From NCBI GenBank assembly GCA_036166735.1, contig JAYZHG010000030.1:1-23080 (forward strand): DNA of 23,080 nt, given 5' to 3'. Under the pieces are notes generated by a model. That model did no database searches. It was not told the origin of the DNA and saw only the letters and a program-made list of their open reading frames with translations. This DNA is from JAPYTU01 sp036166735. GTDB taxonomy: Bacteria; Bacteroidota; Bacteroidia; Cytophagales; MED-G16. Of the stretch, positions 16,066 through 23,080 are shown one piece after another. The position numbers were made by a program, and so were the translations under genes. Every line of letters starts with the position of its first letter. Within the stretch, counting starts at the first letter, position 1.

Positions 16066-18139
16066 AAAGGAAATTTTATTTCGGGTTAGAATTGCTTTTA
16101 CAATTATTGTGATAATAAGTATTGCAATAATATATAGTATTATTGATCTTCAGTTTAATCAGGGAGAGTATTGGGAATCTAAATCAAAAGACATTAATTT
16201 ATCGTATTTAAAAATAAAAGCAAGCAGAGGAAATATTTTATCTGATGATGGAAGTATTCTTGCTACTTCTTTACCTTTTTATAAGGTTGCTTTTGATCCA
16301 TCAATTCCAAGCGAAGAATTATTTATTAATAAAGTTGATTCTTTAAGTTATCTATTATCAACATTTTTTAAGGATAAAAGTAAAGATTCATATAAAAATA
16401 TTCTTGAAAATTACAGAAAAAATGGTAATGAATATCTTTTGGTAAATAGAAGAAAAGTTGATTATCAAGAAAAAAAAATTATTTCACAATGGCCAATATT
16501 TAGAGATGGAAGATTAAAAGGTGGAATCATTTTTGAAAAGATAGATGAAAGATATAGACCTTTTTCAAAGTTAGGATATAGAACTATTGGTTCTGTTGAT
16601 GAAAATAATAGAGGAACAGTTGGTATAGAATATAGTTTTAATTCTTATTTAACCGGTGAGGATGGAAAAGCATTATATCAAAAAATTGCTGGAAATTATT
16701 GGAAACCAATATATGATGGAACTGAAAAATCTCCTAAAAATGGATATGATATTTTTACTACTATTAATGTGAATCTGCAAGACATCACAGAACATGCATT
16801 ATTAAAAGGTTTAATAAGAAATGATGCTGATTATGGTTGTGTTATACTTATGGATGTTGAAACAGGTGATATTAAGTCAATTTCTAATTTAAGTAAAAAC
16901 GAAAATGGAAATTATGTAGAAGTATACAACTATGCAATTCAAGGGATGCATGAACCTGGTTCTACATTTAAGTTAGCAAGCCTACTCGCATATTTAGAGG
17001 ATTCTAATTCTTCGATACTTGATTCTATAGATACTGGAGAAGGAGAAATGAAATTTTATTCAGAAATTATGAAAGATCATAAACCTGGAGGTTATGGTAA
17101 AATAACAATTAAGGAAGTTTTTGAGAATAGTTCAAATATTGGAATTGCTAAGATGATTGATGATCAATTTAAAGATGAGCCTGAAAATTATTTAGAGTAT
17201 TTAAATAATTTTGGCTTTAATAAAAATTTTAATTTTCAAATTTTTGGTTCGTCTATCCCTTCGATAAAAAATATTACTGATTCAGCATGGAGTAATGTTT
17301 CTTTACCTTGGATTGCTCACGGGTATGAGATTATGTTAACTCCTTTACATACTTTGTCGTTTTATAATGCTATTGCAAATGATGGAATTTATGTTAATCC
17401 TAGAATAGTTAAAGAGATTAGACGTGCTAATCAAGTAATTAAGAAAATAGATAATTTTAAAAAATTTAAAATCTCAAGTTCTAATTCTATTAAAATAGCA
17501 ACTAAATTATTAGAAGGTGTTGTTGAAAGTGGAACTGCTAATAATATTAATAATAGTTATTATAAAATAGCAGGAAAAACTGGAACCACGAAAAAAGTTT
17601 TAAATGGAAAATATGTAAATAAATATTACACATCTTTTGTTGGCTTTTTCCCATCAGAAAATCCAAAATATAGCTGCATAGTTGTAATTGATAATCCAAA
17701 AAAATACAGAATATATGGTAGTGATGTTGCAGCTCCTGTTTTTAGGGAGATTGCAGATAAAATCTTTTTATCTGATAAAAATTATTTTAAAGAAATAAGG
17801 TCAGATGCATTACCAATTTCATTTCCAGTAATTAGATCTGGATATAGAGAAGATTTAATTAATATATCGAATAATTTGGGCCTTTCAAATCATAGTGAAT
17901 CTGAAAATGATTGGGTAAAAACAAAAGTTATTGATAATTCAATTTTTTGGGAAGGTATAAATTTAAATTCGAACTTAATTCCAAATGTGATAGGAATGAC
18001 TTTGAAAGATGCTATGTATCTACTTGAATCAAGAGGACTTGAAGTTAGTTTTTCAGGAAGGGGAAGAGTTAAAAAACAAACCATACCTCCTGGGAAATTA
18101 TTAAAAAATTATAAAAAAATTAAAATCAATTTGGGATAA
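16055..18139 (+). CDS. ftsI: Septal peptidoglycan transpeptidase FtsI (PBP3) with PASTA domain
   Basis: A class B penicillin-binding protein of 694 residues that cross-links septal peptidoglycan. Domains in order: a short cytoplasmic tail, a membrane anchor (10-30), a dimerisation/pedestal region that begins near SRGNILSDDG and includes GIEYSFNSYLTGEDG, then the transpeptidase domain. The catalytic motifs are STFK (Ser303 nucleophile, Lys306), SSN (359-361) and KTG (508-510). A single PASTA domain occupies about 641-694 (IPNVIGMTLKDAMYLLE onward), as is usual for Bacteroidota FtsI but not for the E. coli protein. It acts with FtsW, encoded three genes downstream. The start lies within the ftsL-like gene (11-bp overlap) and the stop overlaps murE by one base (TAATG), so translation is probably coupled. 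Confidence 0.96.
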   Translation: MNIKKEILFRVRIAFTIIVIISIAIIYSIIDLQFNQGEYWESKSKDINLSYLKIKASRGNILSDDGSILATSLPFYKVAFDPSIPSEELFINKVDSLSYLLSTFFKDKSKDSYKNILENYRKNGNEYLLVNRRKVDYQEKKIISQWPIFRDGRLKGGIIFEKIDERYRPFSKLGYRTIGSVDENNRGTVGIEYSFNSYLTGEDGKALYQKIAGNYWKPIYDGTEKSPKNGYDIFTTINVNLQDITEHALLKGLIRNDADYGCVILMDVETGDIKSISNLSKNENGNYVEVYNYAIQGMHEPGSTFKLASLLAYLEDSNSSILDSIDTGEGEMKFYSEIMKDHKPGGYGKITIKEVFENSSNIGIAKMIDDQFKDEPENYLEYLNNFGFNKNFNFQIFGSSIPSIKNITDSAWSNVSLPWIAHGYEIMLTPLHTLSFYNAIANDGIYVNPRIVKEIRRANQVIKKIDNFKKFKISSSNSIKIATKLLEGVVESGTANNINNSYYKIAGKTGTTKKVLNGKYVNKYYTSFVGFFPSENPKYSCIVVIDNPKKYRIYGSDVAAPVFREIADKIFLSDKNYFKEIRSDALPISFPVIRSGYREDLINISNNLGLSNHSESENDWVKTKVIDNSIFWEGINLNSNLIPNVIGMTLKDAMYLLESRGLEVSFSGRGRVKKQTIPPGKLLKNYKKIKINLG

Positions 18140-19581
18140 TGAATTTAAAATCAATTTTAAAAAATATAAAAATCAAATTATCTCGAGGAAATTTAGATAG
18201 AATAATTTCTGGTATTTCAGAAAACTCACTTGAAATTAAAAAGAATAATCTTTTTTTTGCTGTTAAAGGAAATATTCTTGATGGTCATCAATTTATAGAA
18301 GATGCAATATCTAAAGGATGTACTGTTGTAGTTTGTACTGATTTCCCTGTTGAATTAAATGATAATATAACATATATTAAAGTTACGAATATAAGAAAGT
18401 CAATATCAATTATATCACTAAACTTTTATAATAATCCATCAGATAAAATAAAAGTTATAACTGTAACTGGAACTAATGGCAAAACATCAGTTGTTTATTT
18501 TTTATATCAATTTTTTCGTAATATGAATTTAAAAGTTGGAATGTTATCAACTATAGAAAATAGAATAAATGATACAGTTTTAGATACAAATCTAACAACT
18601 CCAAGTGCAATTACTGTTAATTCATTATTAAATGATATGGTATTAAGTGGTTGTGAATATTGCATAATGGAAGTAAGTTCTCATGCAATTGATCAGGATA
18701 GAATTTATGGATTAATAATTGATATTGCCATTTTAACTAATATTAGTCATGATCATTTAGATTATCATAAATCATTTTTAAATTATCTTAATGTTAAAAA
18801 AAAATTGTTTGATGGGTTAAATAAAAAAACATTTGCAGTTATAAATTCAGATGATAATAATTCTAATTATTTAGTTCAAAATTGTAATGCGAAAATATTT
18901 AGATATGGATTGAAGTCTATTTCTGATTTTAAAGGTAAAATAATTCAAAATGATATTTTAGGATTATCATTAGAGTTGGATTCTAAATTAATTGATTTTA
19001 ATATAATAGGTGAGTTTAATGCATATAATATTTTAGCTGTTTATTCCGTTTTGAAAATATTAAATTTCGAAAGTGAATCTATGTTTAAAACATTATCCAA
19101 AATAAATCCACCAGATGGAAGATTTGAAATCATTAAAGGAAATAAAAATATAATTGGAATTGTTGATTATGCTCATACTCCAGATGCATTATTGAATGTA
19201 TTAAAAACAATAAAAAAAATTAAGCAAAATAGAAAAGTTATAACAGTAGTTGGTGCTGGGGGCGAAAGAGATAAAACCAAAAGACCTATTATGGGTAAGA
19301 TAGCATCTGAATTAAGTGATTTTGTAATTATAACATCAGATAATCCTAGATTTGAAAATGCAATGGATATAATTAGTGATATTGAAATGGGTATTATAAA
19401 TGATAGGTATAAAATTTTAATTAAAAGGGAAGATGCCATTCAATATGCTTGTGAATATTGTAAAAATGATGAAATAATATTACTTGCTGGGAAAGGTCAT
19501 GAAAAATACCAAATTATAAATGATATTTATCATGATTTTAATGATTTGAAAATATTAAAAAATAAATTAATTAAAATATAG
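18139..19581 (+). CDS. murE: UDP-MurNAc-L-Ala-D-Glu:meso-diaminopimelate ligase MurE
   Basis: An ATP-dependent Mur ligase of 480 residues that adds the third amino acid to the peptidoglycan stem peptide in the cytoplasm. The N-terminal domain contacts the UDP moiety; the P-loop is GTNGKT (111-116); the central domain has SHDHLDYH and the VKKKLF segment expected to hold the carbamylated lysine; and the C-terminal domain has DNPR (401-404). DNPR, rather than the DNPA type of lysine-adding enzymes, indicates meso-diaminopimelate as substrate, as expected for Bacteroidota. VDYAHTPDAL and GAGGERDKTKRP are further intact MurE landmarks. The start overlaps the ftsI stop by one base, and mraY follows 4 bp after its stop. 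Confidence 0.96.
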   Translation: MNLKSILKNIKIKLSRGNLDRIISGISENSLEIKKNNLFFAVKGNILDGHQFIEDAISKGCTVVVCTDFPVELNDNITYIKVTNIRKSISIISLNFYNNPSDKIKVITVTGTNGKTSVVYFLYQFFRNMNLKVGMLSTIENRINDTVLDTNLTTPSAITVNSLLNDMVLSGCEYCIMEVSSHAIDQDRIYGLIIDIAILTNISHDHLDYHKSFLNYLNVKKKLFDGLNKKTFAVINSDDNNSNYLVQNCNAKIFRYGLKSISDFKGKIIQNDILGLSLELDSKLIDFNIIGEFNAYNILAVYSVLKILNFESESMFKTLSKINPPDGRFEIIKGNKNIIGIVDYAHTPDALLNVLKTIKKIKQNRKVITVVGAGGERDKTKRPIMGKIASELSDFVIITSDNPRFENAMDIISDIEMGIINDRYKILIKREDAIQYACEYCKNDEIILLAGKGHEKYQIINDIYHDFNDLKILKNKLIKI

Positions 19582-19585
19582 AATA

Positions 19586-20794
19586 ATGTTATATGACTTT
19601 TTTCAATATATGGACCAGAATTTCAATTTAATAGGTGCTGGAGTATTTCAATACATATCTTTTAGAGCTGGTATGGCTGCACTATTTTCACTTATAATAA
19701 GTATTTTATTTGGTAAAAAAATTATTAATATTCTTAAACAATTTCAACTTTCAGAAAACATAAGAGATTTAGATCTTCAAGGTCAAAATGAAAAAAAAGG
19801 AACTCCAACTATGGGTGGAGTTATAATTATCATTTCAATTTTAATACCAACTTTATTATTTGCTCGATTGGATAATATATATATTCTTTTGATGATTTTT
19901 GTAACTGCTTTTATGGGCATTATTGGTGGTATTGATGATTATTTAAAAATTTCAAAAAAAAATAAAAAAGGTTTAAAAGGGAAGTTTAAGGTAGTGGGTC
20001 AAATTATTGTAGGATTAGTAGTGACATATGTGATTGTTGAAAATGATTCAGTTGTTGTTAGAGAATTTTTAGAACCAATTAATCAAGAAACAATATCTAG
20101 AGGAATTCAACATAATGATACAAAAGATTTGATTACTACGATTCCTTTTGTGAAAGATAATGAATTTAGGTATGAGTGGTTACTACCTTCTTTTTTAGAT
20201 AACTATTCCTGGATTATATATGCTTTGGTAATAATTTTTATTATAGTTTCTGTATCAAATGGAGCAAATATTACGGATGGTTTAGATGGTCTTGCTGCTG
20301 GATTATCAGCGATTATAGGAATTACTTTATCAATATTTTGTTATTTATCAGGAAATATAATTTTTTCAGATTATTTAAATATTCTTTACATTCCTAATTC
20401 AGGAGAATTAGTGATTTATTCCTTTGCTTTTGTTGGTGCTTCTATAGGATTCATATGGTATAATTCCTATCCTGCTCAAGTATTCATGGGAGATACTGGT
20501 AGTTTATCAATAGGTGCAATTATTGCAGTTCTTGCTATAATTATAAAAAAAGAGTTACTTCTCCCTATTTTATGTGGTGTTTTTTTAATTGAAAATTTGT
20601 CTGTTATTATTCAAGTATTTTATTTTAAAATGACAAAAAGTAAATCTGGTGAAGGAAAGAGAATTTTTCTTATGGCTCCACTTCATCATCATTATCAAAA
20701 AAAAGGAATTCATGAGACTAAAATAGTTGCAAGGTTTTGGATGGTTGGAATACTACTAGCAATTTTAACATTGGCAACTTTAAAACTTAGATAA
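19586..20794 (+). CDS. mraY: Phospho-MurNAc-pentapeptide transferase MraY
   Basis: An integral-membrane enzyme that moves phospho-MurNAc-pentapeptide onto undecaprenyl phosphate, giving lipid I. It has 402 residues with about ten hydrophobic segments. Catalytic and binding residues are visible: Asp117-Asp118 in GIDDYLK, NITDGLDGLAAG (228-239), Asp303 in FMGDTGS and the HHH motif (367-369). It is about 40 residues longer than the E. coli protein because of a polar insert at roughly 152-206 between membrane segments, a length typical of Bacteroidota MraY. The KKGTPTMGG loop near residue 71 is intact. It lies directly between murE (4-bp gap) and ftsW (3-bp gap); the murD gene that often follows it is not there. 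Confidence 0.96.
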   Translation: MLYDFFQYMDQNFNLIGAGVFQYISFRAGMAALFSLIISILFGKKIINILKQFQLSENIRDLDLQGQNEKKGTPTMGGVIIIISILIPTLLFARLDNIYILLMIFVTAFMGIIGGIDDYLKISKKNKKGLKGKFKVVGQIIVGLVVTYVIVENDSVVVREFLEPINQETISRGIQHNDTKDLITTIPFVKDNEFRYEWLLPSFLDNYSWIIYALVIIFIIVSVSNGANITDGLDGLAAGLSAIIGITLSIFCYLSGNIIFSDYLNILYIPNSGELVIYSFAFVGASIGFIWYNSYPAQVFMGDTGSLSIGAIIAVLAIIIKKELLLPILCGVFLIENLSVIIQVFYFKMTKSKSGEGKRIFLMAPLHHHYQKKGIHETKIVARFWMVGILLAILTLATLKLR

Positions 20795-20797
20795 TAT

Positions 20798-21928
20798 ATG
20801 TTGACTTGGATTAGATATAATATCAAAGGAGATAAATGGATATGGTTAATTGCAATTGTTTTATCAATTATTGGATTGTTATCAGTTTATAGCGCAACAA
20901 GTTTACTTGCGTTTCAGAATAAAGGAGGAAATACTGAATTTTATTTATTAAAGCATTTTATGCTTATATCATTCAGTTTTATTGCAATGTGGTTTGCTCA
21001 TAAAATTGATTATAAGTATTATTCTAAAATTGCATTAATAGGTTTATACATCTCATTACCTCTTTTGTTCTTTACATATAAATTTGGTGTGAATATTAAT
21101 GAGGCTTCAAGATGGATTAGTATACCTATTATAAATATTGTTTTTCAGCCATCAGATTTAGCTAAGCTTTCTTTGATTATTTATTTATCAAGCTTTTTAG
21201 CTAAGAAACAATATGATTTAGAAAATAAAAAAACTCTATTTATGCCGTTCATTTGGATAGGATTAATTTGCTTATCTATTGCACTTACAAATTTATCTAC
21301 AGCTCTTATATTAGGAGCAACTTCAATATTGCTTATGTTTATTTCAAGAGTAAAAATTACACATCTATCACTGTTGATTTTATTTGTTTTATTCAGTGGA
21401 GGAATAGCACTTTTAGCAGGTCAAAGAGGATATACTGCAGTGAGTAGAGTTGAAGACTTTATAAATAAAAAAAATATTCCATATCAGCTTGAGCACGCAT
21501 ATATAGCTGTTTCAACCGGTGGATTTTTTGGGAAAGGACCCGGTAATAGTAATCAAAAAAATTTTTTACCACAGTCTTCTTCAGATTTTATTTATGCAAT
21601 AATTATAGAGGAGTATGGGTTTATTGTGGGGGTATCAATTCTTATTCTGTATTTAATTTTACTTTATAGAGGATTAAGAATATTTATTAATTCAGATAGA
21701 CCATTTGGTGGTTTATTAAGTGCAGGATTAAGTTTTTATCTTGTTATACAGGCAATTACAAATATGTCTGTTGTTGTTGGATTACTTCCAGTTACCGGTA
21801 TCACTTTACCTTTAATAAGTATGGGGGGAACATCTCAATTATTTACGGGTATTACTTTAGGGATTATTTTAAGTATAAGTAGACATAATTCTATGGAAGA
21901 AGAAAATAATTATTCATATGGGTATTAA
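20798..21928 (+). CDS. ftsW: Septal peptidoglycan polymerase FtsW (SEDS family)
   Basis: A polytopic SEDS glycosyltransferase of 376 residues with about ten membrane segments that polymerises lipid II at the septum in complex with FtsI. Family signatures present are ASRWISIP with the nearby QPSDLAKL, the catalytic-loop Asp263 in SSDFIYAIIIEEYG (matching the essential Asp of E. coli FtsW), and the C-terminal block GLLPVTGITLPLISMGGTS. FtsW is preferred over the elongation paralogue RodA because of its place in the dcw cluster between mraY and murG. The start lies 3 bp after mraY, and the last 11 bp overlap murG. No key residue is missing. Confidence 0.95.
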   Translation: MLTWIRYNIKGDKWIWLIAIVLSIIGLLSVYSATSLLAFQNKGGNTEFYLLKHFMLISFSFIAMWFAHKIDYKYYSKIALIGLYISLPLLFFTYKFGVNINEASRWISIPIINIVFQPSDLAKLSLIIYLSSFLAKKQYDLENKKTLFMPFIWIGLICLSIALTNLSTALILGATSILLMFISRVKITHLSLLILFVLFSGGIALLAGQRGYTAVSRVEDFINKKNIPYQLEHAYIAVSTGGFFGKGPGNSNQKNFLPQSSSDFIYAIIIEEYGFIVGVSILILYLILLYRGLRIFINSDRPFGGLLSAGLSFYLVIQAITNMSVVVGLLPVTGITLPLISMGGTSQLFTGITLGIILSISRHNSMEEENNYSYGY

Positions 21929-23045
21929 TAAAAAAATAAAAATCATTTTATGCGGAGGAGGAACAGGTGGTCATATTTTTCCAATGTTATCTATAGCTGA
22001 CGAAATAAAAAAACAAAACAATAAATCCGAAATTTTGTTCGTAGGCTCAAAAGATAGAATGGAGATGCAAATAGTTCCTAAATATAATTACCCTATTAAG
22101 GGTCTTTGGATTTCGGGAATTAAAAGATCATCGTTTTTATTGAATGTGATTTTTATAGGTATTCCTTTTATATTAAAAAATATATCTCTTCCTTTTAAAA
22201 TCCTTCATTCGTTAATTAAATCTTTATTTATTTTAATTCAATATAGACCTGATATAGTTGTTGGATTTGGAGGATATTCATCTGGACCATTTTTGTTAGT
22301 AGCATCTTTATTAGGTTATAAAACTGCTATACAAGAACAAAATTCATTTCCTGGTTACACAAATAGAATTTTAAGTAAGAAAGTAAATGTAATTTTTGTG
22401 GCATTTGAAAATTTGGAGAAGTATTTTAAAAACAATCAAGTTTTTAATTTAGGTAATCCAATTAGAAGTTCAATTAAATTAAATAATAAATCAGGATATA
22501 ATCATTTTGGTTTGGAAAGAAATAAGAAAACTATTTTAGTTGTTGGGGGAAGCTTAGGAGCTAAAAGTATAAATGAAAGTATTTTAACAAATTTATCTTT
22601 AATTAGAGAATCATCATTTCAATTAATTTGGCAAACTGGTTCAAATTATTATAATGTTATACAATCAAAAAAATTAGAATCAACTAATATTAAAATTTTA
22701 CCTTTTATTGATAGGATGGATTTAGCTTATTCTGTAGCAGATGTTATTATTTCTAGAGCTGGTGCTATTGCTATTTCTGAATTGTGTGTAGTGGGAAAAC
22801 CTCTTATTTTAGTCCCTTCTCCAAATGTTGTTGATGATCATCAAACAAAAAATGCTCAAGATGTATTAACAAAAAAAGCATGTTTGGTTGTTAATGATTA
22901 TAAAGCAAAAGACATTTTGTTGACAGAAGTAATAAATTTATTAAATGATAATAATAAACTTATGCTGATTTCATCTAATTTAAAGGAATTAGCTAAACCA
23001 AATGCATCCAAGAATATTGTGAATGAATTATATAACTTATTATGA
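21918..23045 (+). CDS. murG: UDP-GlcNAc:lipid I N-acetylglucosaminyltransferase MurG
   Basis: A GT-B-fold glycosyltransferase of 375 residues bound to the inner face of the membrane; it adds GlcNAc to lipid I to make lipid II. The N-terminal glycine loop is CGGGTGGHIFP (12-22, His19), and the second acceptor-binding loop is EQNSFPG (140-146). The C-terminal UDP-GlcNAc site includes GGSLGAKSIN, SRAGAIAISEL and the donor-binding HQTKNAQ. Length and motif order are normal. The start overlaps ftsW by 11 bp. The stop TGA shares ATGA with a following start codon, so the cluster continues past the window. Confidence 0.96.
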   Translation: MGINKKIKIILCGGGTGGHIFPMLSIADEIKKQNNKSEILFVGSKDRMEMQIVPKYNYPIKGLWISGIKRSSFLLNVIFIGIPFILKNISLPFKILHSLIKSLFILIQYRPDIVVGFGGYSSGPFLLVASLLGYKTAIQEQNSFPGYTNRILSKKVNVIFVAFENLEKYFKNNQVFNLGNPIRSSIKLNNKSGYNHFGLERNKKTILVVGGSLGAKSINESILTNLSLIRESSFQLIWQTGSNYYNVIQSKKLESTNIKILPFIDRMDLAYSVADVIISRAGAIAISELCVVGKPLILVPSPNVVDDHQTKNAQDVLTKKACLVVNDYKAKDILLTEVINLLNDNNKLMLISSNLKELAKPNASKNIVNELYNLL

Positions 23046-23080
23046 TTAAAATTTTAAAAAATTTTGTTTATATACTTACA
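23042..23080 (+). CDS. murC: Probable first 13 codons of murC (cut by window end)
   Basis: An ATG at 23042 overlaps the murG stop as ATGA and opens 13 codons (MIKILKNFVYILT) to the window edge without a stop. Two points suggest UDP-MurNAc:L-alanine ligase: murC normally follows murG in this cluster, and a short basic start running into a hydrophobic strand resembles the lead-in to the MurC nucleotide-binding loop. The diagnostic GIGGIGMS motif is not yet reached, so the assignment rests on gene order. Confidence 0.45.
   Translation, partial: MIKILKNFVYILT

Noticed and set aside
17890..19439. Minus-strand open frames opposite ftsI (64 codons) and murE (88 codons).
   Set aside because: They are antisense to well-supported dcw genes; the hydrophobic look of the second reflects complementing Asn/Lys/Asp codons.

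Overview
The window is a stretch of very AT-rich chromosome that looks like core housekeeping DNA from a member of the Bacteroidota, probably a marine or Flavobacteriales-like lineage with a streamlined genome. The evidence is a PorP/SprF-family outer-membrane protein (a type IX secretion family), a Bacteroidota-style dcw (division and cell wall) cluster with an FtsI carrying a C-terminal PASTA domain, a long MraY, starts with no visible Shine-Dalgarno sequence, and two candidate promoters with the Bacteroidota -7 box TAnnTTTG. I see no rRNA, tRNA, CRISPR array, insertion sequence or phage gene.

Layout. (1) 1-1789, minus strand: a monoglyceride-lipase-like hydrolase cut by the window edge, preceded with no gap by a glutaryl-CoA-dehydrogenase-like flavoprotein. 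(2) 1790-1991: a non-coding stretch with a promoter candidate and a 23-bp tandem duplication just before gyrB. (3) 1992-5742, plus strand: gyrB, overlapping by 8 bp a secreted M1 aminopeptidase. (4) 5746-8091, minus strand: topA, tail to tail with the peptidase. (5) 8215-11639, plus strand: glycerate kinase, the PorP/SprF protein and an M48 membrane protease. (6) 11636-13258, minus strand: a compact PlsB-like acyltransferase. (7) 13295-14251, plus strand: a long-chain trans-polyprenyl diphosphate synthase. (8) 14293-23080, plus strand: a repeat array that looks like the MraZ operator, then mraZ, rsmH, an ftsL-like gene, ftsI, murE, mraY, ftsW, murG and what is probably the first 13 codons of murC.

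The dcw genes are separated by a few bases or overlap, so they are very likely one transcript led by the MraZ regulator. MurE adds the third stem-peptide residue (meso-diaminopimelate by its DNPR motif). MraY and MurG make lipid I and lipid II. FtsW polymerises and FtsI cross-links at the septum, with the FtsL-like protein as a divisome scaffold. murD, usually between mraY and ftsW, is absent: the gap there is 3 bp.

I found no convincing new multi-gene system. The points most worth a second look are the helically phased MraZ repeat array, the missing murD, the duplicated gyrB start region, gyrB and topA sharing one neighbourhood, and two enzymes with a substituted conserved motif residue (the polyprenyl synthase and the PlsB-like acyltransferase).
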